The notes under the pieces: model-generated
Database searches by the model: none
Told to the model about the DNA's origin: nothing
Seen by the model: only the letters and a program-made list of their open reading frames with translations
DNA from: JALYYC01 sp039922495
GTDB lineage: Bacteria; Chloroflexota; Dormibacteria; CF-121
Direction of reading: 5' to 3'
Assembly: GCA_039922495.1 (NCBI GenBank)
Contig: JBDTEO010000043.1
Span: forward strand, 23,340 to 87,339
DNA: 64,000 bases
Part shown: positions 34,176 through 42,418 of the stretch, in pieces
Layout: every line of letters starts with the position of its first letter
How positions within the stretch are numbered: position 1 is the first letter of the stretch
Translations under genes and position numbers: made by a program

Positions 34176-35207
34176 ATGGAACGGTTCACCTATCCCTTCA
34201 GCGGGATCGTCGGCCAGGACAAAATGAAACTGGCCCTGATCTTGAACGCCATCCATCCAGCCATCGGCGGCGTGCTAATCCGTGGCGAAAAGGGAACCGG
34301 GAAGTCGACCGCGGTGCGCGCGCTCGCCCGGCTCCTGCCCGAGCTCACCGTGGTCGCGGATTGCGTCTACCGCTGCGATCCGGATGCCAAGGAAGCGCTG
34401 TGTCCCGATTGCCGCGAGCGGGTCGTTAGAGGCGAAACGTTGCCGCGGGCGCGCCGACGGATGCGCGTCGTCGAGCTGCCCATCAACGCCTCCGAAGATC
34501 GGGTGGTTGGCGCGATCGACATCGAAGCTGCCATCAAGAGTGGCGAGCGTCGCTTCGAGCCCGGTGTGCTTGCCGAGGCGAACCGGAACATCCTGTACGT
34601 CGACGAGGTCAACCTGCTCGACGACCACCTGGTCGACGTCTTGCTCGACGCCGCGGCGATGGGGGTGAACGTTGTCGAGCGCGAGGGGATTTCCATCTGG
34701 CACCCGGCGCGCTTCATCCTGGTCGGCACCATGAACCCCGAAGAGGGCGACCTGCGGCCGCAATTGCTCGACCGGTTCGGCCTGGCGGTCGATGTCGAGG
34801 GGATCAAGGATATTGGCCAGCGCGTCCAGATCGTCGAGCGGCGCGAAGAGTGGGAGTCCGATCCAGCCGGCTTCAGCCAGCGATTCGCCGACGAAGATTC
34901 GGAGATCGGCGAGCGGATCGCCGCGGCGATCGTCCGATTCCCGTCGGTGAGGATGCCGGTGGCGATTCTCCGCGGTCTTGCCGAGCTCAACGTGAGCCTC
35001 CAGGTTGACGGCCACCGCGCCGACCTGGTGGGTCGCAAGGCGTCCCAGGCGCTCGCCGCCTACCGGTCCGTGGGCGAGGTCGGCGTCAACGAGGTCAACG
35101 AGGTCGCCGACATGGTGCTGGCGCACCGGGTCAAGGCGGGTGGCCGCCGGGAGCTCGGCGCCATCGGCCAGAGCGTATCCGGTGCGACCCGAGCGTCCAG
35201 GAGTTAG
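34176..35207 (+). CDS. Magnesium-chelatase-type AAA+ ATPase (ChlI-like)
   Basis: 343 residues, the smaller AAA+ subunit. Walker A GEKGTGKSTA, cysteines in CVYRCDPDAKEALCPDC, Walker B ILYVDEVNLLDDHLVDVLLD and GTMNPEEGDLRPQLLDRFG. It is highly similar to the AAA+ half of the preceding gene over its full length, indicating tandem duplication. ATG 34176 is preferred (AGGAG 6 bp upstream, 2 bp after the preceding stop). A hetero-oligomeric ATPase motor with the VWA protein is inferred. Confidence 0.88.
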   Translation: MERFTYPFSGIVGQDKMKLALILNAIHPAIGGVLIRGEKGTGKSTAVRALARLLPELTVVADCVYRCDPDAKEALCPDCRERVVRGETLPRARRRMRVVELPINASEDRVVGAIDIEAAIKSGERRFEPGVLAEANRNILYVDEVNLLDDHLVDVLLDAAAMGVNVVEREGISIWHPARFILVGTMNPEEGDLRPQLLDRFGLAVDVEGIKDIGQRVQIVERREEWESDPAGFSQRFADEDSEIGERIAAAIVRFPSVRMPVAILRGLAELNVSLQVDGHRADLVGRKASQALAAYRSVGEVGVNEVNEVADMVLAHRVKAGGRRELGAIGQSVSGATRASRS

Positions 35208-35220
35208 AGGGAGGGTCATC

Positions 35221-35430
35221 ATGGCCGTTGTCGATGCGGGCACGTGTCTCGGTTGTAAGAGTCCTCTGCAGTCCCTTGGGGTCGAACATCTGCGAGTCGG
35301 CGGCGTGAGCGGTGGCTGGCGGATGTTGATGGGCGACTGGGCAGAGGTCGGCGAAGGGATCCTCGATGTCGAGCTGCTTGCCTGCCGGAACTGCCGCCGC
35401 ATCGAGCTGCGCGTGCCCGAGCGCCGTTAG
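35221..35430 (+). CDS. Small zinc-ribbon protein, 69 aa
   Basis: ATG 35221 is preceded by GGAGG with good spacing. Two CxxC pairs, CLGC near residues 9-12 and CRNC near 55-58, suggest a zinc ribbon; the middle (GGVSGGWRMLMGDWAEVGEG) is glycine- and tryptophan-rich. It follows the chelatase-type ATPase by 13 bp, so the three genes are likely one operon. No named family recognised. Confidence 0.75.
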   Translation: MAVVDAGTCLGCKSPLQSLGVEHLRVGGVSGGWRMLMGDWAEVGEGILDVELLACRNCRRIELRVPERR

Positions 35431-35528
35431 CTTCAGGCCGTCGAGCCACCGTTTCTGAAGGCGGATTAGCAGCTTGTAAGTTCACCCGCACTTTCAGCCC
35501 AGCAAGTCCCATATTTCGGATAGGCAGA

Positions 35529-35534
35529 TAAACT
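35529..35534 (+). promoter_or_regulatory. Candidate -10 box (TAAACT) for lepA
   Basis: TAAACT ends 6 bp before GTG 35541 in the 110-bp gap upstream of lepA, with no Shine-Dalgarno, so the lepA-hemW message is probably leaderless. Confidence 0.5.
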
Positions 35535-35540
35535 CCCTTC

Positions 35541-37343
35541 GTGTCCACGCCAACTCACTTGATTCGCGCCATCTCCGTGATCGCGCACGTCGATCACGGC
35601 AAGACGACGCTATCGGACCGGCTGCTCGAGTTCACGGGGACGGTGGCCCCGCGGGACATGGTGGAACAGGTCCTTGATCAACTCGACCTCGAACGGGAGC
35701 GCGGTATCACGATCAAGGCCCAGGCGGTCCGGATGCAATACCAGGCGGACGACGGCAATACCTACCAGATCAACCTGATCGATACCCCTGGTCACGTTGA
35801 CTTCTCCTACGAGGTATCGCGCGCGCTGGCTGCCTGCGACGGCGCCATCCTGGTCGTCGACGCCTCGCAGGGCATCGAGGCCCAGACCCTCGCCAACGTG
35901 CACCAGGCGCTCGACCACAACCTGACGATCGTGCCGGTCGTCAACAAGATCGACCTGCCGCATGCAACCCCCGAGGTCGTTCGGGAGGAGATCCAGAAAG
36001 TCATTGGGCTCCCCGCGGAGTCGGTGATCTTTGCCAGTGCCCGGCAGGGGATCGGAACCAAGGAAATCCTCGAGGCCGTCGTCCAGAGAGTTCCTGCCCC
36101 GACCGGTGACCGCAACGCGCCGCTGCAGGCGCTCATCTTCGACGCAAAATTCGACGCCTACCGCGGCGTCGTGACCTACGTTCGCGTGCTACAGGGCACA
36201 CTCCGGCCGAAGATGCGCATCCAGATGATGCAGACGGGCAACAGCTTCGAGGTCGACGAGGTTGGGGTCTTCCGGCCCGACCGGGCGGAGGTGGAGGACC
36301 TCTCAGCCGGTGAGGTCGGCTACCTGATCGCCAACATCCGCAACGTGCGGGACTCGCGAGTCGGCGACACGGTGACGGAGGAAGCTCGCCGCGCCGCGGC
36401 CCCCTTGCCGGGATACCGGCACGTGACGCCGATGGTCTACGCTGGGCTGTTCCCGACCGACACCGAGCAGTACCAGCAATTGAAAGAGGCTTTGGAGCGG
36501 CTCCAGCTCAACGATGCCTCGCTGGTCTATGAACCCGAGTCTTCCGCCGCGCTCGGGTTTGGCTTCCGCTGCGGCTTCCTCGGCTTGCTCCACATGGACA
36601 TCGTCCAGGAACGGCTCGAGCGCGAGTTCAACCTGACGCTGCTTGCCACCGCGCCGACGGTCGAGTACCGGGTCAGGCTCCGAAACGGCGAGGAGGTTCC
36701 GGTTGACAACCCGGACAAATTGCCCGATCCGGCCGAGATCGAAGCCATCAGCGAACCGGTGGTCCTCGCGACTGTCGTGGTGCCAAGCACCTACGTGGGC
36801 AACATGATGGAGCTGAGCCAGGAGCGTCGCGGGGTTTTCCTCAACATGGAATACCAACCCGGCGACCGGGTCGTCATCACGTACCGCATGCCCCTCGCCG
36901 AGATCATTCACGACTACAACGATCAGCTCAAGTCGCGCAGCAAGGGTTACGCCTCGCTGGATTACGAGCTGGTCGGCTTCGAGGAGGCGAACCTCGTCAA
37001 GCTCGACATCCTGGTGGCCGGCTCGCCGGTGGACGCGCTGTCGATGATCGTGGAGCGCAGCAAGGCGCACCAGCAGGGTCGCCGCTTGAGCGAGAAGTTG
37101 AAAACGCTCATCCCGCGCCAGCTTTTCGAGGTTCCCATCCAGGCGGCCATCGGCGGCAAGATCGTGGCCCGGGAGACGGTGCCCGCGTTGCGAAAAGACG
37201 TCATCGCCAAGTGTTACGGCGGCGACGTGACGCGAAAGCGGAAGCTGCTCGAAAAACAGAAAGAAGGCAAGAAACGCATGAAGCGGGTGGGCAATGTCGA
37301 GATCCCCCAGGAGGCCTTCATGGCGGTTTTGAGCCTGGATTGA
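35541..37343 (+). CDS. lepA: LepA / elongation factor 4
   Basis: 600 residues, typical length. Translational GTPase: G1 AHVDHGKTT, G2 ERERGITIKAQ, G3 DTPGHVDF, G4 NKIDLPHA, then EF-G-like domains with GFGFRCGFLGLLHMDI and the LepA-specific C-terminal domain (KAHQQGRRLSEKLK; KCYGGDVTRKRKLLEKQKEGK). Acts on the ribosome during translation or assembly. The stop shares one base with the hemW ATG. Confidence 0.98.
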   Translation: MSTPTHLIRAISVIAHVDHGKTTLSDRLLEFTGTVAPRDMVEQVLDQLDLERERGITIKAQAVRMQYQADDGNTYQINLIDTPGHVDFSYEVSRALAACDGAILVVDASQGIEAQTLANVHQALDHNLTIVPVVNKIDLPHATPEVVREEIQKVIGLPAESVIFASARQGIGTKEILEAVVQRVPAPTGDRNAPLQALIFDAKFDAYRGVVTYVRVLQGTLRPKMRIQMMQTGNSFEVDEVGVFRPDRAEVEDLSAGEVGYLIANIRNVRDSRVGDTVTEEARRAAAPLPGYRHVTPMVYAGLFPTDTEQYQQLKEALERLQLNDASLVYEPESSAALGFGFRCGFLGLLHMDIVQERLEREFNLTLLATAPTVEYRVRLRNGEEVPVDNPDKLPDPAEIEAISEPVVLATVVVPSTYVGNMMELSQERRGVFLNMEYQPGDRVVITYRMPLAEIIHDYNDQLKSRSKGYASLDYELVGFEEANLVKLDILVAGSPVDALSMIVERSKAHQQGRRLSEKLKTLIPRQLFEVPIQAAIGGKIVARETVPALRKDVIAKCYGGDVTRKRKLLEKQKEGKKRMKRVGNVEIPQEAFMAVLSLD

Positions 37344-38461
37344 TGGAACGCATCAAGAGCCTTTACCTGCACGTGCCCTTCTGCACCTGGCTGTGCAAGT
37401 ACTGCGATTTCAACGCCTACGCCGTCCTCGAGGGCCTGATCCCGGCTTACGTCCAGGCGCTTGGGAGGGAGATCGAGGTCCAGGCCGCTGAGCTGCCGAT
37501 CGGCCCGCTCGACACGGTCTTCATCGGCGGCGGCACGCCGAGCCTGCTTTCGGTCGAGCAGGTCAAGTCTTTGATGGACCGGGTTCGGGACGTCGGCCTT
37601 GCGGACGGTGCCGAGGTCACGCTGGAAGCGAATCCCAGCAACGTCACCGGCGAGAAGGTTGAGGCCTGGCTGTCCGCCGGCGTGACCCGGCTCAGCATCG
37701 GGATCCAGAGCCTGCAGCCGGGCGCGCTGCGCTTCCTGGAGCGGCTGCATTCCGGGGAAGAGGCCCTGGATGCGGTTCGCCTCGCCCGGACGGGTGGCTT
37801 CACCAACGTTAGTGCCGATCTCCTCTACGGCGTCCCAGGTGTCGATCTGCCTGGTTGGATGGAAACGCTCCACGCAGTCGTGGCCAAGGGCGTGCAGCAT
37901 CTGTCCGCTTACGAGCTCACGGTCGAATCGGGCACCCGCCTGGGCCAGGAGGTCCGAACGCAGCTGGTGACGATGCCGGAAGCGGACGCCCAGCTCGAAC
38001 AATACTGGGCGGCGGTCGACCGCCTGGACCAGGCCGGCTTCATGCACTACGAGATCTCCAACTGGGCGCGCCCGGGTTTTGCCTCCCGCCACAATCTGTC
38101 GGGCTGGAAGTACCTGCCCTATTTGGGGTGCGGCGCCGGCGCGCACAGCTTCTTCCGGCTCGACGACGGCAGCAGCGAACGGCGCTGGAACGTCCGGGGC
38201 CCGCACGCATACGTCCGTAAGGCAACGGCGAACGGGAAGGCCGTCGACGGCAGTGATCAGCTTTCGCCTGAGCGGGCGAGGGGAGAAGCGGCCATGATTG
38301 GCGTTCGCCTCCTGCAGGGAACCTCGGCTACTGGCCCGTTCCCGGTGGAGCGAAGGCGGCTCGCGGGACTCGGGCTCCTGACCGAACAGGGCGACGAGGT
38401 GCGGCTGACCCGACGCGGCATCGAGCTTGCCAACCAGGTCGGGGCCGCCTTTCTCGCTTAG
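37343..38461 (+). CDS. hemW: HemW, radical SAM heme chaperone-type protein
   Basis: 372 residues from ATG 37343, overlapping the lepA stop. Radical SAM motif CTWLCKYC with the following phenylalanine-type FNAY, FIGGGTPSLL and RLSIGIQSLQPGAL; C-terminal domain with GCGAGAHSFF. HemW binds heme and transfers it to respiratory proteins; it was formerly called oxygen-independent coproporphyrinogen oxidase-like. The lepA-hemW-hrcA order is common. Converges with the DsbA-family gene, stops overlapping. Confidence 0.93.
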   Translation: MERIKSLYLHVPFCTWLCKYCDFNAYAVLEGLIPAYVQALGREIEVQAAELPIGPLDTVFIGGGTPSLLSVEQVKSLMDRVRDVGLADGAEVTLEANPSNVTGEKVEAWLSAGVTRLSIGIQSLQPGALRFLERLHSGEEALDAVRLARTGGFTNVSADLLYGVPGVDLPGWMETLHAVVAKGVQHLSAYELTVESGTRLGQEVRTQLVTMPEADAQLEQYWAAVDRLDQAGFMHYEISNWARPGFASRHNLSGWKYLPYLGCGAGAHSFFRLDDGSSERRWNVRGPHAYVRKATANGKAVDGSDQLSPERARGEAAMIGVRLLQGTSATGPFPVERRRLAGLGLLTEQGDEVRLTRRGIELANQVGAAFLA

Positions 38462-39084
38462 CCTGGCGTGCCCTGGGCGCGCCGAGCAACGTCCAGGCGC
38501 TCCATGACCTGTTCGAAAACCTCGTAGGGCTGGGCGCCCATCACCAGGTACCGATCGGCAACGATGTGGGCGGGGATGCCGTTGATCATCAGCTCCAATG
38601 CCTCTGCACGGCGGGCGTCGAGGTACGCGCCGTAGGTATCCGCTCGGATGGCGGTCTCCATCGCCTCGACGTCGAGGCCAACCCTGACCCCGATTTCGCG
38701 TAAGACCGCCAGATCCGAGATGTCCGGGCCCTCCAGCCAGTAGGCGTTGAAGAGCGCTTGATGCATCGGCTGGAACAGGCCCGCGGCGCGCGCAAACTCG
38801 GCGGCTTGCAGGGCCGGTCGCGAGTTGATCAGTCGGTCATGGTGCTTCAGCTCAAGCCCGACCTGCGCCGAAAGCCGGGTTAGGCCGGCTTCGACCTGGG
38901 CCCGATAGGCGGCAGACATGGCCTCCTCCCGCGACCGCCCCTCCGGCGGGATCTCCGGGTGCAGTTCGTATGGCACCCAATCGATCTCGACGTCGTATTC
39001 CCGTTCGAGCTGCTCGACCCGGACCAGGTCGACAAAACAGAAGGGTCAGACGTAGTCCGAGTAGATCCGGATCGGGGTGGCCAC
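38458..39084 (-). CDS. DsbA/FrnE-family thioredoxin-fold protein, putative selenoprotein (UPFC)
   Basis: 208 codons if the in-frame TGA at 39048-39046 is read as selenocysteine (residue 13). N-terminus VATPIRIYSDYV-U-PFC matches the FrnE-like SDxVCPFC active site, with TGA exactly at the first cysteine. The rest is full-length family sequence: WVPYELHPEIPPEGRSREE, LFQPMHQALFNAYWLEG, cis-Pro loop NGIPAHIVADRYLVMGAQP. A SECIS-like hairpin follows the TGA. Start GTG 39084 (GTG 39087 also possible), 7 bp after TATCCT. Read conventionally, the TGA would remove the active site. Alternatives: nonsense mutation or sequencing error. Expected function: thiol/selenol oxidoreductase. Confidence 0.72.
39014..39032 (-). 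promoter_or_regulatory. SECIS-like stem-loop downstream of the in-frame TGA
   Basis: On the minus-strand RNA, UCGACC (39032-39027), loop UGGUCCG (39026-39020) and GGUCGA (39019-39014) form a perfect 6-bp stem with a 7-nt loop. A G is the second loop base, 21 nt after the UGA. Bacterial SECIS elements are short hairpins inside the coding sequence just after the UGA with a G near the start of the loop, so position and loop fit. The stem is in coding sequence and could arise by chance. Confidence 0.5.
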
Positions 39085-39102
39085 CACCCGAAGGATAGCC
39101 CG

Positions 39103-39140
39103 TACAATGGGCTTTAGCACTCTGCACGGGAGACTGCCAG
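39103..39140 (+). promoter_or_regulatory. hrcA promoter -10 and degenerate CIRCE operator
   Basis: TACAAT (39103-39108) is followed by TTAGCACTC (39114-39122), a 9-bp spacer and GACTGCCAG (39132-39140). The left arm is a perfect CIRCE half-site, and the right arm matches the consensus GAGTGCTAA at six of nine positions. It ends 4 bp before the hrcA ATG, so HrcA should repress its own operon by covering the transcription start, with release on heat or misfolding stress. Confidence 0.8.
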
Positions 39141-39144
39141 AACC

Positions 39145-40185
39145 ATGCTAGAACCGACGCAGCTGGACGAACGCAAGCAACGGATCCTGAAGGCGGTGGT
39201 CTCGGACTACACGCTCACCGGGATCCCGGTCGGTTCGCAGGTACTCGCCGCCAAGTACTTCCTGGCGCTCTCGTCCGCGACCATCCGCAACGAGCTCGCC
39301 GACCTGGTCGGGACGGGATACCTGCAGCAACCCCACACGTCCGCGGGCCGGATCCCGACCGATCGCGGATACCGCTACTTCGTCGACTTCCTGATGCAGC
39401 CGGAGGCGGCGCCGCCGGCGATCCGCCGCACGGTCAAGCAGGAGTTCGATACCGCCCCACATCAGCTGGAAGGCATCCTGGAAAAAGCGGCCATGGTCCT
39501 GGCCCAGATCACCGAGAACGTGTCGCTCGTGACCGCGCCGCAGGTCAGCGAGGCTCGGATCAAGCACATTGACCTCGTCTCGCTGGAAGCCCAATCGGCG
39601 CTCATCATCCTGGTCCTCGAGGGGAATCTGATCAAACAGCAGATCGTCAACCTCGAACGCGCGATTTCACAGGAAGATCTGAGCCGGATGGCTGCGATGT
39701 TGAACCGGAAACTTCGCGGCCAGAGCGCGGAAGAGCTTTCGGCACGCATCGGCCAGCTTGGCACGGATCGCGGAGAACAGCGCCGGATCCTGGAGCGCCT
39801 GATCGAGTCGATCAAGAATCACCAGGCGCAAGGGCAGACCGTGGTGCTGCACGATGGCATGCGCAATCTGCTCCGCCACCCTGAGTTTGTCGAGGTCAAC
39901 CGCCTGGAAGAACTACTCGAGCTCATCGAACAGGGCGCCCAGCTGGCCGGCATCCTGCAGCAGGTTGCCTTCGAAAAGGACGTCGAGATCATCATCGGGC
40001 GGGAGAATACCAGCAGCGGCCTGCGCGAGTGCAGCCTGGTTCTGACCACCTACAAAATGGCCGACCGCGTCCGCGGGACGGTCGGGGTGGTCGGGCCTAC
40101 CCGGATGCGCTACGGGCAGATCGTGGCCCGGGTTCGGCTGGTCAGCCAGATGACCTCGGACGCCCTGGCCAACCTTGGGAACTGA
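39145..40185 (+). CDS. hrcA: HrcA, heat-inducible transcription repressor
   Basis: 346 residues. N-terminal winged helix (LDERKQRILKAVVSDYTLTG; LSSATIRNELADLVGTGYL; HTSAGRIPTDRGYRYFVD) and the HrcA effector domain with the C-terminal VGPTRMRYGQIVARVRLVS. It binds CIRCE and, with GroEL, represses chaperone genes. A degenerate CIRCE lies immediately upstream. First gene of hrcA-grpE-dnaJ; dnaK is not in this cluster. Confidence 0.97.
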   Translation: MLEPTQLDERKQRILKAVVSDYTLTGIPVGSQVLAAKYFLALSSATIRNELADLVGTGYLQQPHTSAGRIPTDRGYRYFVDFLMQPEAAPPAIRRTVKQEFDTAPHQLEGILEKAAMVLAQITENVSLVTAPQVSEARIKHIDLVSLEAQSALIILVLEGNLIKQQIVNLERAISQEDLSRMAAMLNRKLRGQSAEELSARIGQLGTDRGEQRRILERLIESIKNHQAQGQTVVLHDGMRNLLRHPEFVEVNRLEELLELIEQGAQLAGILQQVAFEKDVEIIIGRENTSSGLRECSLVLTTYKMADRVRGTVGVVGPTRMRYGQIVARVRLVSQMTSDALANLGN

Positions 40186-40198
40186 TTTGGGCGGCTCG

Positions 40199-40795
40199 AT
40201 GAGGGGTAAGAAACAGGGCATGCCAGGCACGCAAGAACCATCGGACCCCAACGGCCCAGAGCTGGGGCAGCGACCGGGCGAGCCGATCGACCAGCGGGCC
40301 AGCGCCGCCGGGCCGAGCACAGCCGTGCCGGATTCCGGCGCTCAGGCTGCGCGCGAGGAGGCCGAGGCCAACTTTGCACGGTATCAGCGGCTGGCAGCCG
40401 ACTTCGAGAACTACAAGCGACGTACCAGGCAGGATCTCGCCGACCGAACGCAGTACGCCAACGAGGAGCTGCTGCGGAAGCTCCTGCCGATCCTGGACAA
40501 CTTTCGCCGCGCGCTGGATCACACCCCGGCCAACGTCGACCCCAACTGGCTCGAGGGAATCAAGCTGGTCGCCCGGCAGTTCGAGGCGGTCCTCGCCGCG
40601 CAGGGCTTAGCCCCGATCGCCGCGCTGGGTGAAAAATTCGACCCGTCCCAGCACGAGGCGATCGCCCGCCAGGAGACTGACGAGCACGAGGAGGGCACGA
40701 TCGTCGAAGAGATGCAGCCCGGCTACCGGCTGCACGACCGGGTGTTGCGCCCGACCCTGGTCAAGGTTGCGCACCCCCCCGCGTTAAATTCGTAG
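40199..40795 (+). CDS. grpE: GrpE, nucleotide exchange factor
   Basis: About 198 residues. The N-terminal ~50 residues are polar and disordered, then the GrpE helix and head domain: RYQRLAADFENYKRRTRQDL, LLRKLLPILDNFRRALDH, FDPSQHEAIARQE and the C-terminal GYRLHDRVLRPTLVKVA. Promotes ADP release from DnaK. Start uncertain among TTG 40175, ATG 40199 and ATG 40220; conserved sequence begins well after all of them. Ends 1 bp before dnaJ. Confidence 0.95.
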   Translation: MRGKKQGMPGTQEPSDPNGPELGQRPGEPIDQRASAAGPSTAVPDSGAQAAREEAEANFARYQRLAADFENYKRRTRQDLADRTQYANEELLRKLLPILDNFRRALDHTPANVDPNWLEGIKLVARQFEAVLAAQGLAPIAALGEKFDPSQHEAIARQETDEHEEGTIVEEMQPGYRLHDRVLRPTLVKVAHPPALNS

Positions 40796-40796
40796 C

Positions 40797-41921
40797 GTGG
40801 CGATCAAGCGGGACTACTACGAAGTCCTCGGCGTGGGCAGGAGTGCCAGTCCGGAGGAGCTCAAACGCGCCTATCGGAAACTGGCGCTGCAATTCCACCC
40901 GGACCGAAACCCCGATGATCCGCAGGCCGAGGCGCGCTTCAAAGAAGTCAACGAGGCCTACGAGGTCCTGAGTGACCAGGGCAAACGTCAGCGCTACGAC
41001 ACCTTCGGCCACGCCGGGACCCAGGGCCAGCCTGGCTTCGACTTTGGGGGTGCCGGCTTTGGCGGCAGCGTCAACGATATCTTCGACATGTTCTTCGGGG
41101 CGGCGGCTGGCCAGCGTGCCCGGACGGGTCCTCGCCGCGGGGCCGACCTGCGACTCGATCTGCGGATCAACTTCGAGGATGCGGTCTTTGGTGTCGAGCG
41201 CGAGCTCACGATCCCGCGGGCCGAGCCCTGCGCCGACTGCAAGGGGACCGGAGCGGAGCAAGGGACGTCGGCCCAGACATGTCCCCAATGTCGTGGCAGC
41301 GGGCAGGTGCGACGGGCCAGCCAGTCGATCTTCGGCCAGATTGTCAACGTGACGGCCTGTCCGCGTTGCAATGGTGAGGGTCGCGTGATCGAGAAACCGT
41401 GCCGAAAGTGCGCCGGCAGCGGCCATGTTCCCGGCGAGAAAAAGATTCGTGTCAGCATCCCCGCCGGCGTCGATTCTGGCTCCCAGATTCGCCTCTCGGG
41501 TGAAGGGGAACTCGGGCCGCGGAACGGCCAGCCCGGTGACCTGTACGTCGTCATCCAGGTGCGTCCGCATACGGTGCTGCGGCGCAACGGAACGGATGTC
41601 GTCTATGAACTGCCGCTCAGCGTCGCCCAGGCGGCCCTCGGTGACTCGGTCGAGATTCCGACCGTCGACGGGCCTGAGTCGCTGGAGATTCCCGCCGGCA
41701 CACAGTATGGGAAAACCTTTCGAATCCACGGGCGTGGCGTGCCCCATCTCCGCTCGGGTCGCCGCGGGGACCAGATCATCTATGTCCGCGTCGTGATCCC
41801 GACGAACCTCACCGAGGAGCAGAAAGCCGCGCTGCGCCAGCTCGGCGGGGTTAGTGGCAAGCCCCAGCACATCGAAAAGGGTTTCTTCGATAAGTTCAAG
41901 CACGCCATCGGCCTCGAATAG
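40797..41921 (+). CDS. dnaJ: DnaJ chaperone
   Basis: 374 residues with J domain (HPD in QFHPDRNPDDP), Gly/Phe-rich region, four CxxCxGxG-type zinc repeats (CADCKGTG, CPQCRGSG, CPRCNGEG, CRKCAGSG) and the substrate-binding C-terminal domain. Full type I DnaJ, co-chaperone stimulating DnaK ATPase. Start GTG 40797. HrcA-regulated by operon position. Confidence 0.97.
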   Translation: MAIKRDYYEVLGVGRSASPEELKRAYRKLALQFHPDRNPDDPQAEARFKEVNEAYEVLSDQGKRQRYDTFGHAGTQGQPGFDFGGAGFGGSVNDIFDMFFGAAAGQRARTGPRRGADLRLDLRINFEDAVFGVERELTIPRAEPCADCKGTGAEQGTSAQTCPQCRGSGQVRRASQSIFGQIVNVTACPRCNGEGRVIEKPCRKCAGSGHVPGEKKIRVSIPAGVDSGSQIRLSGEGELGPRNGQPGDLYVVIQVRPHTVLRRNGTDVVYELPLSVAQAALGDSVEIPTVDGPESLEIPAGTQYGKTFRIHGRGVPHLRSGRRGDQIIYVRVVIPTNLTEEQKAALRQLGGVSGKPQHIEKGFFDKFKHAIGLE

Positions 41922-41932
41922 CAGACGCCACC

Positions 41933-41938
41933 TAGACT
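41933..41938 (+). promoter_or_regulatory. Candidate -10 box (TAGACT) downstream of dnaJ
   Basis: TAGACT ends 6 bp before GTG 41945, giving a possible independent leaderless promoter for the small membrane protein and ferredoxin genes. Confidence 0.45.
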
Positions 41939-41944
41939 AACCGC

Positions 41945-42145
41945 GTGTTCACCGCCGTCCGGCTTCTCGTTGGCGTCGGAGTGGCCGCCGCGATCCTGGT
42001 CATCATCCTCGGACCTACCTGGCGGGGCAGTTTTTACCGGAGCTGGGTGCGGCCGCGGCTGGTCGCGTTCGGCATCATCATCGTGCTGATGGCCACCGCT
42101 TCTTACGTCTATCGGGTCGTCACGGCCCTGCGCGTCCACGGATGA
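41945..42145 (+). CDS. Small two-helix membrane protein, 66 aa
   Basis: GTG 41945, 6 bp after a TAGACT box. Two hydrophobic helices (LLVGVGVAAAILVIILG; LVAFGIIIVLMATASYVY) joined by a basic loop with GSFYRSWVRPR. Stop overlaps the next ATG (ATGA), so it is translationally coupled to the 2Fe-2S ferredoxin. Could anchor or assist a membrane electron-transfer step; no family recognised. Confidence 0.7.
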   Translation: MFTAVRLLVGVGVAAAILVIILGPTWRGSFYRSWVRPRLVAFGIIIVLMATASYVYRVVTALRVHG

Positions 42146-42408
42146 GCCGGCGATTTCGCGTTACCTTCCTCCGGAGTGGGACGACATTGGAGGTATCCGA
42201 GGACGAGGGCGTACTGAGTGCCGGCCTTCGGGCCGGCCTGGAGCTCGCCTCCGACTGTCGGAAGGGGCGCTGTAAGACCTGCATGGTGAAGGTCGACGGC
42301 ATCATCGACCAGTCGGGCGCCTGGCTCATCAGCGCCAGCGAACTGGCCGAGGGGTACGCGCTGATCTGCGTTGGGAAACCGCGGAGCGACCTGAAGGTCC
42401 ACGCGTGA
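42142..42408 (+). CDS. Plant-type [2Fe-2S] ferredoxin
   Basis: 88 residues. Cluster motif C39-x4-C44-x2-C47 (SDCRKGRCKTCMVKV) with the fourth Cys in ALICVGKP, the plant/adrenodoxin-like C-x4-C-x2-C...C arrangement. Typical bacterial ferredoxins of this class feed oxygenases or other redox enzymes. Coupled to the preceding two-helix protein. Redox partner not evident in the window. Confidence 0.9.
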   Translation: MSRRFRVTFLRSGTTLEVSEDEGVLSAGLRAGLELASDCRKGRCKTCMVKVDGIIDQSGAWLISASELAEGYALICVGKPRSDLKVHA

Positions 42409-42418
42409 GGCCCTAAGC

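Noticed and set aside
40797..41921. CxxCxGxG repeats considered as possible c-type cytochrome or ferredoxin motifs
   Set aside because: They are the zinc-finger repeats of DnaJ, with an HPD-containing J domain in the same protein.
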